From Xenorhabdus ehlersii (GTDB lineage Bacteria > Pseudomonadota > Gammaproteobacteria > Enterobacterales > Enterobacteriaceae): a stretch of DNA of 64,000 nt. Both the position numbers and the translations under genes were made by a program. Each line of letters starts with the position of its first letter. Within the stretch, counting starts at the first letter, position 1. Where the stretch lies: assembly GCF_003610465.1 (NCBI RefSeq), contig NZ_RAQI01000001.1:868001-932000 (forward strand), given 5' to 3'. The notes below the pieces were generated by a model, which was not told the origin of the DNA, made no database searches, and worked only from the letters and a program-made list of their open reading frames with translations. Below, piece by piece: positions 16,860 to 24,002 of the stretch.

Positions 16860-17120
16860 TCATCCTCCTGAAATAGCTATTTCAAAAGACAAAATGTCTC
16901 CATCATTTAATGAAGGATTACTCTCTACTGACATGACATTATTTATAAAAAGAGTAACGAAAGGTTTAAGTTTAAGATTATCGTTTTTAGATATCGCAAT
17001 CAAAGAAAAAATATCGGTATGTTTCTTCTGCATATTTTTTAATATTTCATAAAGATTATTTGCTGAGATAACAATCTGTCTATTTCCGCTAACAGATTCA
17101 GGAAATGATACAGTAATCAT
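16860..17120 (-). CDS. ThiS/MoaD-like sulfur carrier
   Basis: Small ubiquitin-like protein of 86 aa. It ends in SFEIAISGG; the C-terminal Gly-Gly is the residue pair that E1-like enzymes adenylate and convert to a thiocarboxylate. The preceding NDGDILSFEIAI strand, and VTLFINNVMSVES, match the MoaD/ThiS fold order. AAGGA lies seven bases before the ATG. The neighbour on the 5' side is an E1 enzyme carrying its own rhodanese domain, so activation and sulfur loading can happen within the operon. Inferred to supply sulfur for thioamidation through TfuA, not for thiamine or molybdopterin, whose genes are absent here. Confidence 0.88.
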   Translation of the reverse strand: MITVSFPESVSGNRQIVISANNLYEILKNMQKKHTDIFSLIAISKNDNLKLKPFVTLFINNVMSVESNPSLNDGDILSFEIAISGG

Positions 17121-17138
17121 ATTAATTCCTTCAATTAT

Positions 17139-18227
17139 TTATTGGTTGTGACACAAACAGTCAGTGCGTCTCTTGGTCTCTAATAATTGATATTTATTAT
17201 TTAACAAATCAAGTTTAAATAGCTTTCCATCTAATGTATCACCTATATTTAGAATAATTTTCAATGCTTCATTTGCCTGATGTAATCCTAAAATACCCGG
17301 AATAATTCCAACTACACCATTCTCAGAGCATGAGGGGGACAAAGTTGTTGGTGGAGCTTCGGGGTAGATACAGCGGTAGCAAGGAGAATAAGGTTGAGTA
17401 CGTGCCATTACATGGCCTGTAAATTGTTGTACGGCAGCAGAAATTAATGGTTTATTTGCCTTTACTGCAGCATCATTTATCGCATAACGAGCATTAAAGT
17501 TATCTGTACAATCGATGATTATATCGTAATCCTCCAGAATAGGCTGAATATTCTTGGTATTAATGGCAACATCTATGATTTTTATTTTGATGCCAGAATT
17601 TAATGCTTTTAGCGTATGAAGGGCTGATTCAACTTTTTTCTTTTGTAACATCGTTTCATTATGGATAACTTGCCGTTGTAGGTTACCTAAATCGACGATA
17701 TCGTGATCAACAATGGCAATCTCACCTACCCCAGCGGCTGTCAAATAAAGCAGACAAGATGAACCTAGTCCCCCTGCTCCAATGACCAGTATTTTAGACT
17801 TCATGATTTTTAATTGTCCATGAAGTCCAATATCTTTTAAGGAAATATGACGTGCATATCGGTTTTTCTCGGTTTGGCTTAAGATTGTGGAGGGTTGTTC
17901 TACAGAATTACCTCCTGCTTTCCATGCTTCGAAACCACCCTCAAGAGAATATATATTAACGAAATTCAGTGCAATTAAGCCCAATGCAGCGTATTTTGAA
18001 CGAAGCCCACTAGCACAAAACAGAACAATTGGATGATCTAGTTCAATTTGTCTGTTTTTTAGCTCAATTTCCAAAAAACCTCGTCCTAGGGTTAATGCTC
18101 CGGGAATTGTGCCATTAGCAAATTCATGGCTTTCCCGAACATCCACCAATAGAAAGCTATTAAGTTCTTTTAATGCATTAATTGTTATTGTTTCAACATC
18201 TTGAATATCACCCATAATATTGCTCAT
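17139..18227 (-). CDS. Rhodanese-E1 fusion (ThiF/MoeB-like sulfur-carrier activator)
   Basis: Two domains in 362 aa. Residues about 15-105 are a rhodanese: VDVRESHEFANGTIPGALTL and catalytic Cys71 in CASGLRS. Residues about 118-345 are an E1-like adenylating domain: RYARHISL, GAGGLGSS (150-157) for ATP, DLGNLQRQVIH, DCTDNFNARYAIND, and a zinc site from Cys283/Cys286 (CYRC) with Cys357/Cys359 (CLC). The usual MoeB-rhodanese fusion has the domains in the opposite order. The enzyme should adenylate the Gly-Gly end of the ThiS-like protein and transfer persulfide sulfur to it. The start has no clear ribosome site; it is the second gene after the precursor, behind a hairpin. Confidence 0.9.
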   Translation of the reverse strand: MSNIMGDIQDVETITINALKELNSFLLVDVRESHEFANGTIPGALTLGRGFLEIELKNRQIELDHPIVLFCASGLRSKYAALGLIALNFVNIYSLEGGFEAWKAGGNSVEQPSTILSQTEKNRYARHISLKDIGLHGQLKIMKSKILVIGAGGLGSSCLLYLTAAGVGEIAIVDHDIVDLGNLQRQVIHNETMLQKKKVESALHTLKALNSGIKIKIIDVAINTKNIQPILEDYDIIIDCTDNFNARYAINDAAVKANKPLISAAVQQFTGHVMARTQPYSPCYRCIYPEAPPTTLSPSCSENGVVGIIPGILGLHQANEALKIILNIGDTLDGKLFKLDLLNNKYQLLETKRRTDCLCHNQ

Positions 18228-18301
18228 ATTAAAGTCTGTTTTTAGATGAAAAACTAATTTTAATTAAAATTATATGGTTAATAATTTTAGTCGTGATTTA
18301 G

Positions 18302-18324
18302 ACATGGCCGCATCGCGGCCATGT
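18302..18324 (-). terminator. Perfect hairpin between precursor and modification genes
   Basis: ACATGGCCGC (18302-18311) pairs perfectly with GCGGCCATGT (18315-18324) around a three-base loop, four bases after the precursor stop codon. The following sequence on the minus strand is not a clean U-tract, so it is more likely a partial terminator or RNA-stabilising element. Such hairpins in RiPP operons let the precursor be made in excess over the enzymes. Confidence 0.65.
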
Positions 18325-18328
18325 AGTA

Positions 18329-18451
18329 TTATTCTTGCCACTCTTTGTTGGAAACTACACCTGTAATATCTAACAACAATTCATTTTCCGCATCGGAATT
18401 TTCTGCATTCAGTTCGGCTACAGCAATTTCCAATTCTTGAGCTTTATCCAT
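18329..18451 (-). CDS. RiPP precursor peptide (40 aa)
   Basis: ATG at 18451 is preceded by AGAAGGAAA at ideal distance. The peptide begins MDKAQELEIAVAELNAENSD, continues AENELLLD and ends ITGVVSNKEWQE. The first 28 residues are acidic and Leu/Ala-rich, as leader peptides are; the last ~12 would be the core. It has one Gly (31), one Thr (30), two Ser (19 and 34), one Trp (38), an Asn (35) and no Cys. Gly31 or its neighbours are plausible thioamide sites; Thr30 or Ser34 are the only visible hydroxyl residues in the putative core. It is the first gene of the cluster and followed by a perfect hairpin. Cleavage site and core boundary are not known. Confidence 0.8.
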   Translation of the reverse strand: MDKAQELEIAVAELNAENSDAENELLLDITGVVSNKEWQE

Positions 18452-19060
18452 TTTATTTTCCTTCTATATATGTTTGTAAGAGTGTAAAAAATGTCAATAT
18501 ACGCACCATTTTACATTTTATGTTGCGAACAAAACCCATGTTAATTTAATGTGTTTTTTTGTCAAAAAAATGTTCTATCTTGTATATGAAATATTGATAA
18601 ATGATAACGGCATTTCTGATATTGGCTAGGAGAAAATATATCCGTTATTCCGCACAGCGATATCTGTAATACAATGATTTTAAAGCGTTTGCATAATACT
18701 TGCGTAAATATTAATTTTTAATTAAAACAATGGATTAAGAATACGATTCGGAATGTAGATGTATCTTCAGGTCACATATTTTATGATCTCTGATTTAAAT
18801 TATCTGGGATATACACCTAACGCGTTGGATTATATTTTGAAGTTATTGTTAATTAAATTTAAATTTAAATTTAAATTTGACTGACAAGAGTATATGTAGA
18901 TACATTGCTTGGGCATTAACTTGCAGGTACTCCCGTCGTTCCTAAACATTGAGTTATGTCGGGTATACAACATTATTAGGGCATATCTCTATCATCGATA
19001 GTTCCTGCTGATAACCACTTTAACCTACTTAGAGCGACACTGACGCGCTATGCTTGTCTT
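18452..19060. other. AT-rich upstream region of the peptide cluster
   Basis: No gene is seen. The part nearest the precursor must hold its promoter; TTGACA boxes occur on the minus strand at 18497-18492 and 18565-18560, but neither has a good -10 at standard spacing, so I do not assign one. Four exact copies of AAATTT run from 18855 to 18878. Confidence 0.4.
18855..18878. repeat. (AAATTT)4 palindromic microsatellite
   Basis: Four head-to-tail AAATTT units in an AT-rich region upstream of the replication segment. It could be a DNA-unwinding or protein-binding element; no function shown. Confidence 0.7.
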
Positions 19061-19102
19061 CTCCGAGTTACCGGGCTAATACATTAACCCAGTAACTCGG
19101 AG
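19061..19102. repeat. Near-perfect 15-bp inverted repeat
   Basis: CTCCGAGTTACCGGG (19061-19075) and CCCAGTAACTCGGAG (19088-19102) pair at 14 of 15 positions around a 12-base loop. There is no T-tract on either side, so it is not a simple terminator. It lies just outside the iteron block and may be a replication or regulatory-RNA element of the P4-like island. Confidence 0.6.
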
Positions 19103-19169
19103 AGCTGAAAAACACCTTCCAGAGAAAACTTTTTTGCTTACCCCCTGTATTAAAGAATTAGGGATAAAA

Positions 19170-19390
19170 CTGTTCACCCTGTTCACCTTTGAATATTTTT
19201 GTTTAAATTCATATTGTTAAAGGTTGATGACTTGAAATAAAACTCATCACCACTCTTCACCTAACCGTTCACCTCAAACTAAGATAAGGTGAACAGAGGT
19301 GAAGACTTGTGAACAGTTTAAAAATAACTATTCACCCTATAATATATTGATATATCTGGTTTAAATTATAGAGTGAACAGGAATGAACAC
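19170..19390. other. Candidate replication origin with P4-type iterons
   Basis: GGTGAACAG or close variants occur about ten times in both orientations: reverse copies at 19170-19178 and 19179-19187 (adjacent), near 19254, at 19265 and at 19328; forward copies at 19288-19296, 19298, 19308, 19372 and 19382. The P4 alpha protein binds repeats of the form GGTGAACA(G/T)(A/T) in ori1 and crr. The block lies directly after the alpha-like gene, which fits a cis replication region. Confidence 0.7.
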
Positions 19391-19431
19391 TTTTTTATAT
19401 TTCTTTGAAAAATGTCTGTAATCAGAAAGAA

Positions 19432-21867
19432 TTATTCTTCTGGTAGGTTATCCCTTGTCAATTTTGGCAGCCACTCGATGGCAGTATCAAGATCCAGACT
19501 CAGATTGCTGCGAATACCCTGTTTGCTTTTCTTGCGCAGGTATTGCTGGTTGTACTCTGCCAATGCGCCCGGCATATCCATGCCAAAGCGGGTCACGGAA
19601 ACGGGTTTATTCAGGTTATTGCCTTTCATATAAGCAAGGTAAGCGTGGTAAAGGTATTTGCGGGGATTGAACGGCATAATTTCTGCATTGCCGATGAGCA
19701 AGCCGTCAGCTTCATCGGACGCAATCAGGTAGCCGCAGAAATCGACCAGTGGATCGGTACCGCGTTTGATATCCAGTGCTTCTGCGGACTTTTGTTGCTC
19801 TGCCAGTAAACGCCTTGCGGCTTGTGAGTCAGCAAACCGATGCAACAGGTGCCGGATAATCACAGGCAGTTCTGTTGCGATTTTGTCCCGCAAGAGCGGA
19901 TCGCGTTCATTCTCCGGTACGACTTCGGAAAAATTGAAGATTACCCGACGCCGTGATACGCCACCACTGCGATCACTGAAACTCATGGCATTATTATTCA
20001 CCGCCAGTACCACAGCAGGAATGCGGGTTGAGTAGGGCTGTTTATGCTTTGGATCGATAGCCACTTCATCGCCGCCTGTAATGGCCTTAATACCTGAGCC
20101 ATCGCCCACATAGCGGGTCTGGTCTGGCAGGATAATCAGCGAATAGCCGACAATCAACGCCCGTTCCCGTGGAATTTCTAATGCAGACATACTTGCTGAA
20201 ACAGTATTACCTTTACCCGCCAGCATGGAACAAATTTCAGCAAAGATACTTTTGCCGCTGCCTCCGGCACCAGTGACTTCCAGAAATAGCTGCCAGTCGT
20301 AACGGTTCGCCAATACCATAAACAGTGCCGCCAGTACCCGATCAAACTTGTTCTCACAGTTGACTGTTGCCCGGTTAAGCCAGTGCCAAAAATGTGAAGC
20401 ATGGTCTTTCAGGGTTTCCCCCGAAACAGGGGAATTGAATTCAACCTCATTAGCCAGCAGCAACCAATCATGTTTACGATGAGGCCGGAACTGGCAGGAT
20501 TTCAGGTCAAACACGCCGTTGCTGAATCCGATTAAGTGACGTTCTGGTGGCTGCATCATAGGAAGCTGTAATTTGAGAGCATCCACGGCAGAGCTGATGC
20601 CATGCGGTGAATACGGTAGTTTCTCTTCCATAAAGGCAACCACCATTTCCCGTCGTAAATCGCGGTCACTGACCGGACGCCAGACAATACCATCATAGTG
20701 ATGGATGGTTTCCGAAGCGCCATCCAACGCCAAATTGCTGTCATAACGCGCCAGCAACACTTCTCCGCGCTGGCTGGCACCCATCTGGCATAATGTCAGC
20801 TTAGAAGACTCGACGTCATTGGGCTGAATAGCTTCTTTTTTCTTTGTTGGTGTCGGTTGATAAAGCCCCTGAACAAAGGCCAGCTCTGCTATTTTCACAC
20901 TATTTTTCTGACGATAATCATCCCAATCGGCTTTAACAGCATCCGGTGGTAACGTGACCCAACCATTCACCGCAAGGGCAGCTTTTTCTGCTGAGATCTT
21001 GCCGACATTCACTTTGGGTTTGCCGTTCTTATCCAGCTCGCCGGGAGAGTGCCAATCATTATCCGCTGCAATAATGATTTTTGTGTCCGGCCAGCGTTCC
21101 CGAATGGATTTGGCAACAGAAGATAAATTGCCCTCATCCAGCGCCGCCAGAACAGTACCTTTATAGAGCTGGCTAACCGTGAGTGCTGTGGCGTAACCTT
21201 CGGTGATAATTACCGTCTCCGGATGCTCTTCCAGCGCTGTCAAGGGAATAAACGCCCCTTTTTTCTGGCTACCGGGGAAGAATTTTTTCTCGCCATTGGG
21301 TTTAATGATCTGCGCCCCGGTGACTTGTTTATCCAGTGCTGTCAGTACCAGCACTGTCGAATTATCAAACAGTAGCCGCTGATCAAGATGTTGCAGACCC
21401 TTTGCAGCCAGATAAGGCGATTGCCCCACGACAGTTTGCGCCATCAGTGCTGCCACTCTTTCAGCAATCGGTAGTGTTGGATGGGTTTCTTTGGTTGGCT
21501 TGGGATCTGGTAAAGGTAGCGCCAGTACATTAGCGACAACTTTTGCCGCCTCAGTAACAGAGATCCCTTTGGTTTTTGCCACTAAATCCAGTCCATCACC
21601 ATAATTCGGCGCGTCACACTGACGGCAATGCCAGTTGCCGTGATGGTGATCATCGATAAAGTGGAAACGGTCAGTACCACCGCAGATGGGGCAGGCGCCA
21701 TGCTTTCCCTTTACCGGAACAGTAATACCGCAAGCGGGCAGCAGGTTTTGCCACGAATACATGGCGGATGTTTTTACGGTCTGGATCAGATCAAGCGGTT
21801 TTTGATTGCCCGCTGTTTTTTGAACTGTAAATTCAGGGCGAGTTTGGGTATGCTGTGTATCAGCCAT
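19432..21867 (-). CDS. P4 alpha-type primase/helicase
   Basis: Replication protein of 811 aa like phage P4 alpha (777 aa). A zinc-binding primase domain lies at the N-terminus (Cys59, Cys62, Cys81, Cys84 in ACPICGG and CRQC); a Toprim-like segment follows near residue 220 (VIITEGYATALT, IIIAADNDWH); the C-terminal half is an SF3/D5-type helicase with Walker A GAGGSGKS and the NNNAMSFSDRSGGVSRR block. It makes primers, unwinds DNA and recognises iterons such as those downstream at 19170-19390. An AlpA-type regulator and P4-family integrase follow upstream. It suggests the island can replicate after excision. No capsid-sizing (sid) or other P4 late genes are seen. Confidence 0.92.
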   Translation of the reverse strand: MADTQHTQTRPEFTVQKTAGNQKPLDLIQTVKTSAMYSWQNLLPACGITVPVKGKHGACPICGGTDRFHFIDDHHHGNWHCRQCDAPNYGDGLDLVAKTKGISVTEAAKVVANVLALPLPDPKPTKETHPTLPIAERVAALMAQTVVGQSPYLAAKGLQHLDQRLLFDNSTVLVLTALDKQVTGAQIIKPNGEKKFFPGSQKKGAFIPLTALEEHPETVIITEGYATALTVSQLYKGTVLAALDEGNLSSVAKSIRERWPDTKIIIAADNDWHSPGELDKNGKPKVNVGKISAEKAALAVNGWVTLPPDAVKADWDDYRQKNSVKIAELAFVQGLYQPTPTKKKEAIQPNDVESSKLTLCQMGASQRGEVLLARYDSNLALDGASETIHHYDGIVWRPVSDRDLRREMVVAFMEEKLPYSPHGISSAVDALKLQLPMMQPPERHLIGFSNGVFDLKSCQFRPHRKHDWLLLANEVEFNSPVSGETLKDHASHFWHWLNRATVNCENKFDRVLAALFMVLANRYDWQLFLEVTGAGGSGKSIFAEICSMLAGKGNTVSASMSALEIPRERALIVGYSLIILPDQTRYVGDGSGIKAITGGDEVAIDPKHKQPYSTRIPAVVLAVNNNAMSFSDRSGGVSRRRVIFNFSEVVPENERDPLLRDKIATELPVIIRHLLHRFADSQAARRLLAEQQKSAEALDIKRGTDPLVDFCGYLIASDEADGLLIGNAEIMPFNPRKYLYHAYLAYMKGNNLNKPVSVTRFGMDMPGALAEYNQQYLRKKSKQGIRSNLSLDLDTAIEWLPKLTRDNLPEE

Positions 21868-21975
21868 AATTTTTTACCTTACGAATGGTTATTGGTTAAA
21901 CGCCTCAGATGTGTTCTCAGCACGCTGGGGCGTTGTGTTTTATAGTAAATGTCTTATGTCATAGTCTTTTGTTTG

Positions 21976-22182
21976 TTATGCCGCTCGCGATTCAGCAATA
22001 CGCTGGGCAATCCAGTCATCAATCTCTGCTTCAATAAAAGCAACGGAACGCGGGCCAATCTTGACCTGCTGCGGGAATGCGCCGTCGCTAATCAGTTTGT
22101 AGATCCATGCTTTGCTATAACCCGTTCTGCGTTGCACTTCTGGCAAACGAATCAGGCTTGTTTTCAATGCTGCCATTGTCAT
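21976..22182 (-). CDS. AlpA-family regulator (excisionase-like)
   Basis: Winged-helix protein of 68 aa: IRLPEVQRRTGYSKAWIYKLISDGAFPQQVKIGPRSVAF followed by EAEIDDWIAQRI, the full AlpA/Vis pattern. These proteins activate integrase expression and excision of P4-like elements. The frame is open further, but ATG at 22182 has an excellent ribosome site (AGGAGAAG, six bases away) and was chosen. It lies between integrase and alpha, its usual place. Confidence 0.9.
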   Translation of the reverse strand: MTMAALKTSLIRLPEVQRRTGYSKAWIYKLISDGAFPQQVKIGPRSVAFIEAEIDDWIAQRIAESRAA

Positions 22183-22321
22183 GTCACTTCTCCTGTTACC
22201 CAGTCCCTGAAATATCATCGTGGACGCTGTTTGATGACAGGCGGATTATTTAAAAAGCAAGACTTAATGAACAGCGTTAATTGTTTTTCTTCCGATGAAA
22301 ATTAACGGGTTGCAAATTGTA

Positions 22322-23593
22322 CTAGCGGTTTTTCCTGTCACGCAGCGGTTTGGCGAAGTCATAGGGTGTGATTGACTTTTCCCTGTTCGCATCCAGATAA
22401 TCCGCCCACCACTGCACCATCAGCCGCCGTTCGTCCAGATGTTTGGATGTATGAATATACGCCGCCCGGACGTTGTTTCGTTCGATATGACTGAGCTGGC
22501 GTTCGATGGCATCATCGCTCCACAGGCCGGATTCGCCCATTGCACCGCGCGCCATTGTGCGGAAGCCATGCCCGCAGACATCGGTTTGGGTGTCATAGCC
22601 CATCGCCCGTAGCGCCTTATTGACGGTGTTTTCACTCATAACTTTCGCAGCATCATGATCACTGGGGAATACCACTTCGCAGTTGCCGCTCAGTACGCTC
22701 AACTCTTTGAATAACGAGACAGCTTGACGGCTCAGCGGCACGATGTGATCCGTTTTCATTTTCATGCCGCGCTCAGAAAAACGAACGCCTTTGATGGGTT
22801 TTCGTGTAGCGGGAATTTTCCAGACAGCGTTTTCAAAGTCGATTTCCTGCCAGCGGGCAAATCTCAGTTCGCTGGAACGGACAAACGTCAGCAGTGCCAG
22901 CTCGACAGCGATTTTGGTCAACAGGCGCCCGCGGTAAACAGACAATCGGCTCAGAAAATCCGGTAAATATTCATGGGGCAGGGCAGGATGGTGACGGGAT
23001 TTTGCGGTGGTAAGTGCGCCTACCATGTCATTAGCCGGGTTGGATTCCAGAATATCATTCTGGACGGCGTAGCGCATGATGGCAGTGATACGCTGGCGCA
23101 GCCGCTGGGCGATATCGTGTTTGCCCTGTTCATCAATGGCCTTGACGGGGGCTAAAAGCTGGCTGGTACGTAACGTGGTAATATCGCGTGCGCCGATATG
23201 CGGGAAAATAGACTGCTCAAGGCTGCGCAGCACTGTTTGGCTATGTCTGTCACTCCAGCGTTTGTTACTGGCGTGCCATGCACGGGCGACTTCTTCAAAC
23301 GAATTGACTTTGGCGGGCGTTGGGGTGCCTTTCTTTTCGGCTTTGGGATCGATGCCCTGTGCCATCAGCTTTTTGGCTTCATCCCGTTTAGCACGGGCAT
23401 CGGCTAATGATACCGCCGGATAAACGCCGAACGCCAGACGATCTTCTTTCTTATCGGTGGGGCGGTAATACTTCATGCGCCAGTATTTCGAGCCGCGTGA
23501 CGAGACTTCTAAATAGAGACCGCCGCCATCGGCGAGTTTGTAGGTTTTTTCTTTGGGCTTTGCAGTTTCGATTTGCCGGGCGTTTAGTTTCAT
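22322..23593 (-). CDS. P4-family tyrosine integrase
   Basis: Integrase of 423 aa. The N-terminal DUF4102 arm-binding domain is clear (LADGGGLYLEVSSRGSKYWR, FGVYPAVSLADAR). The catalytic domain has Arg in LLTFVRSSELRFARW, HxxR in GHGFRTMARGAM, His in ERQLSHIE and the nucleophilic Tyr in AAYIH. ATG at 23593 (MKLNARQIETA) was chosen; a longer frame would run into the tRNA gene. The gene lies 166 bases from the tRNA-Phe 3' end, the normal arrangement for an element inserted in that tRNA. It presumably catalyses integration and excision between 5895-5916 and 23759-23781. Confidence 0.92.
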   Translation of the reverse strand: MKLNARQIETAKPKEKTYKLADGGGLYLEVSSRGSKYWRMKYYRPTDKKEDRLAFGVYPAVSLADARAKRDEAKKLMAQGIDPKAEKKGTPTPAKVNSFEEVARAWHASNKRWSDRHSQTVLRSLEQSIFPHIGARDITTLRTSQLLAPVKAIDEQGKHDIAQRLRQRITAIMRYAVQNDILESNPANDMVGALTTAKSRHHPALPHEYLPDFLSRLSVYRGRLLTKIAVELALLTFVRSSELRFARWQEIDFENAVWKIPATRKPIKGVRFSERGMKMKTDHIVPLSRQAVSLFKELSVLSGNCEVVFPSDHDAAKVMSENTVNKALRAMGYDTQTDVCGHGFRTMARGAMGESGLWSDDAIERQLSHIERNNVRAAYIHTSKHLDERRLMVQWWADYLDANREKSITPYDFAKPLRDRKNR

Positions 23594-23758
23594 TATTAAG
23601 GGCATTCCTTGAATCGAACGGTAAGTGCCCCGAATTATGCCCTTCGCTGCATCTTGATTGCAACAGACGAAACTAGACGTAGAAATAGGAAATAGTATTA
23701 ATTTTGCAGGATTTACTAAGAATTGTTTGACTGGGCTGGACTTCACTGGAAGTTGAAG

Positions 23759-23781
23759 TGGTGCCCGGAGGCGGAATCGAA
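23759..23781. other. Attachment site within tRNA-Phe 3' end
   Basis: The 23-base direct repeat partner of 5895-5916. Because the tRNA stays complete, this is the junction on the integrase side of the island. Confidence 0.8.
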
Positions 23782-23834
23782 CCACCGACACGGGGATTTT
23801 CAATCCCCTGCTCTACCGACTGAGCTATCCGGGC
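23759..23834 (-). tRNA. tRNA-Phe (anticodon GAA)
   Basis: The minus strand begins GCCCGGATAGCTCAGTCGG, has the anticodon loop TTGAAAA with anticodon GAA, a T-arm GTTCGATTC and an encoded CCA end. Acceptor stem GCCCGGA/TCCGGGC pairs fully. Its 3' 23 bases are the attachment site of the adjacent island. Confidence 0.97.
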
Positions 23835-23937
23835 TAACGGGGCGCATTAAACCGTATTCAGCCCAATCCGTCAAACACTTTCTGCATAAATTTATTTATG
23901 TGCTTTTAATTCACACAATAAGCTATAAATATAAACA

Positions 23938-23965
23938 AAACGGAGAAGCAATTGCTTCTCCGTTT
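23938..23965 (-). terminator. Intrinsic terminator of mltC
   Basis: Perfect palindrome built on CGGAGAAGCAATTGCTTCTC, flanked by AAA/TTT; on the minus strand a T-rich stretch follows. It lies 37 bases after the mltC stop codon. Confidence 0.8.
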
Positions 23966-24002
23966 GTTATTTCTCTACTATCCGTTGCTAATTTGTTATC
24001 AA

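Noticed and set aside
17139..18227. MccB-like (microcin C) adenylating enzyme
   Set aside because: The N-terminal rhodanese domain, zinc Cys pairs and an adjacent Gly-Gly carrier fit sulfur-carrier activation, not peptide C-terminal AMP coupling.
7757..18451. Lanthipeptide, lasso peptide or azole (TOMM) cluster
   Set aside because: No LanB/LanM/LanC, no lasso cyclase/B-protein pair and no flavin dehydrogenase; YcaO lacks the PxPxP tail and is paired with TfuA.
18601..18670. Second small peptide frame (about 22 codons) on the plus strand near 18600
   Set aside because: No ribosome site, unusual composition, and opposite orientation to the operon.
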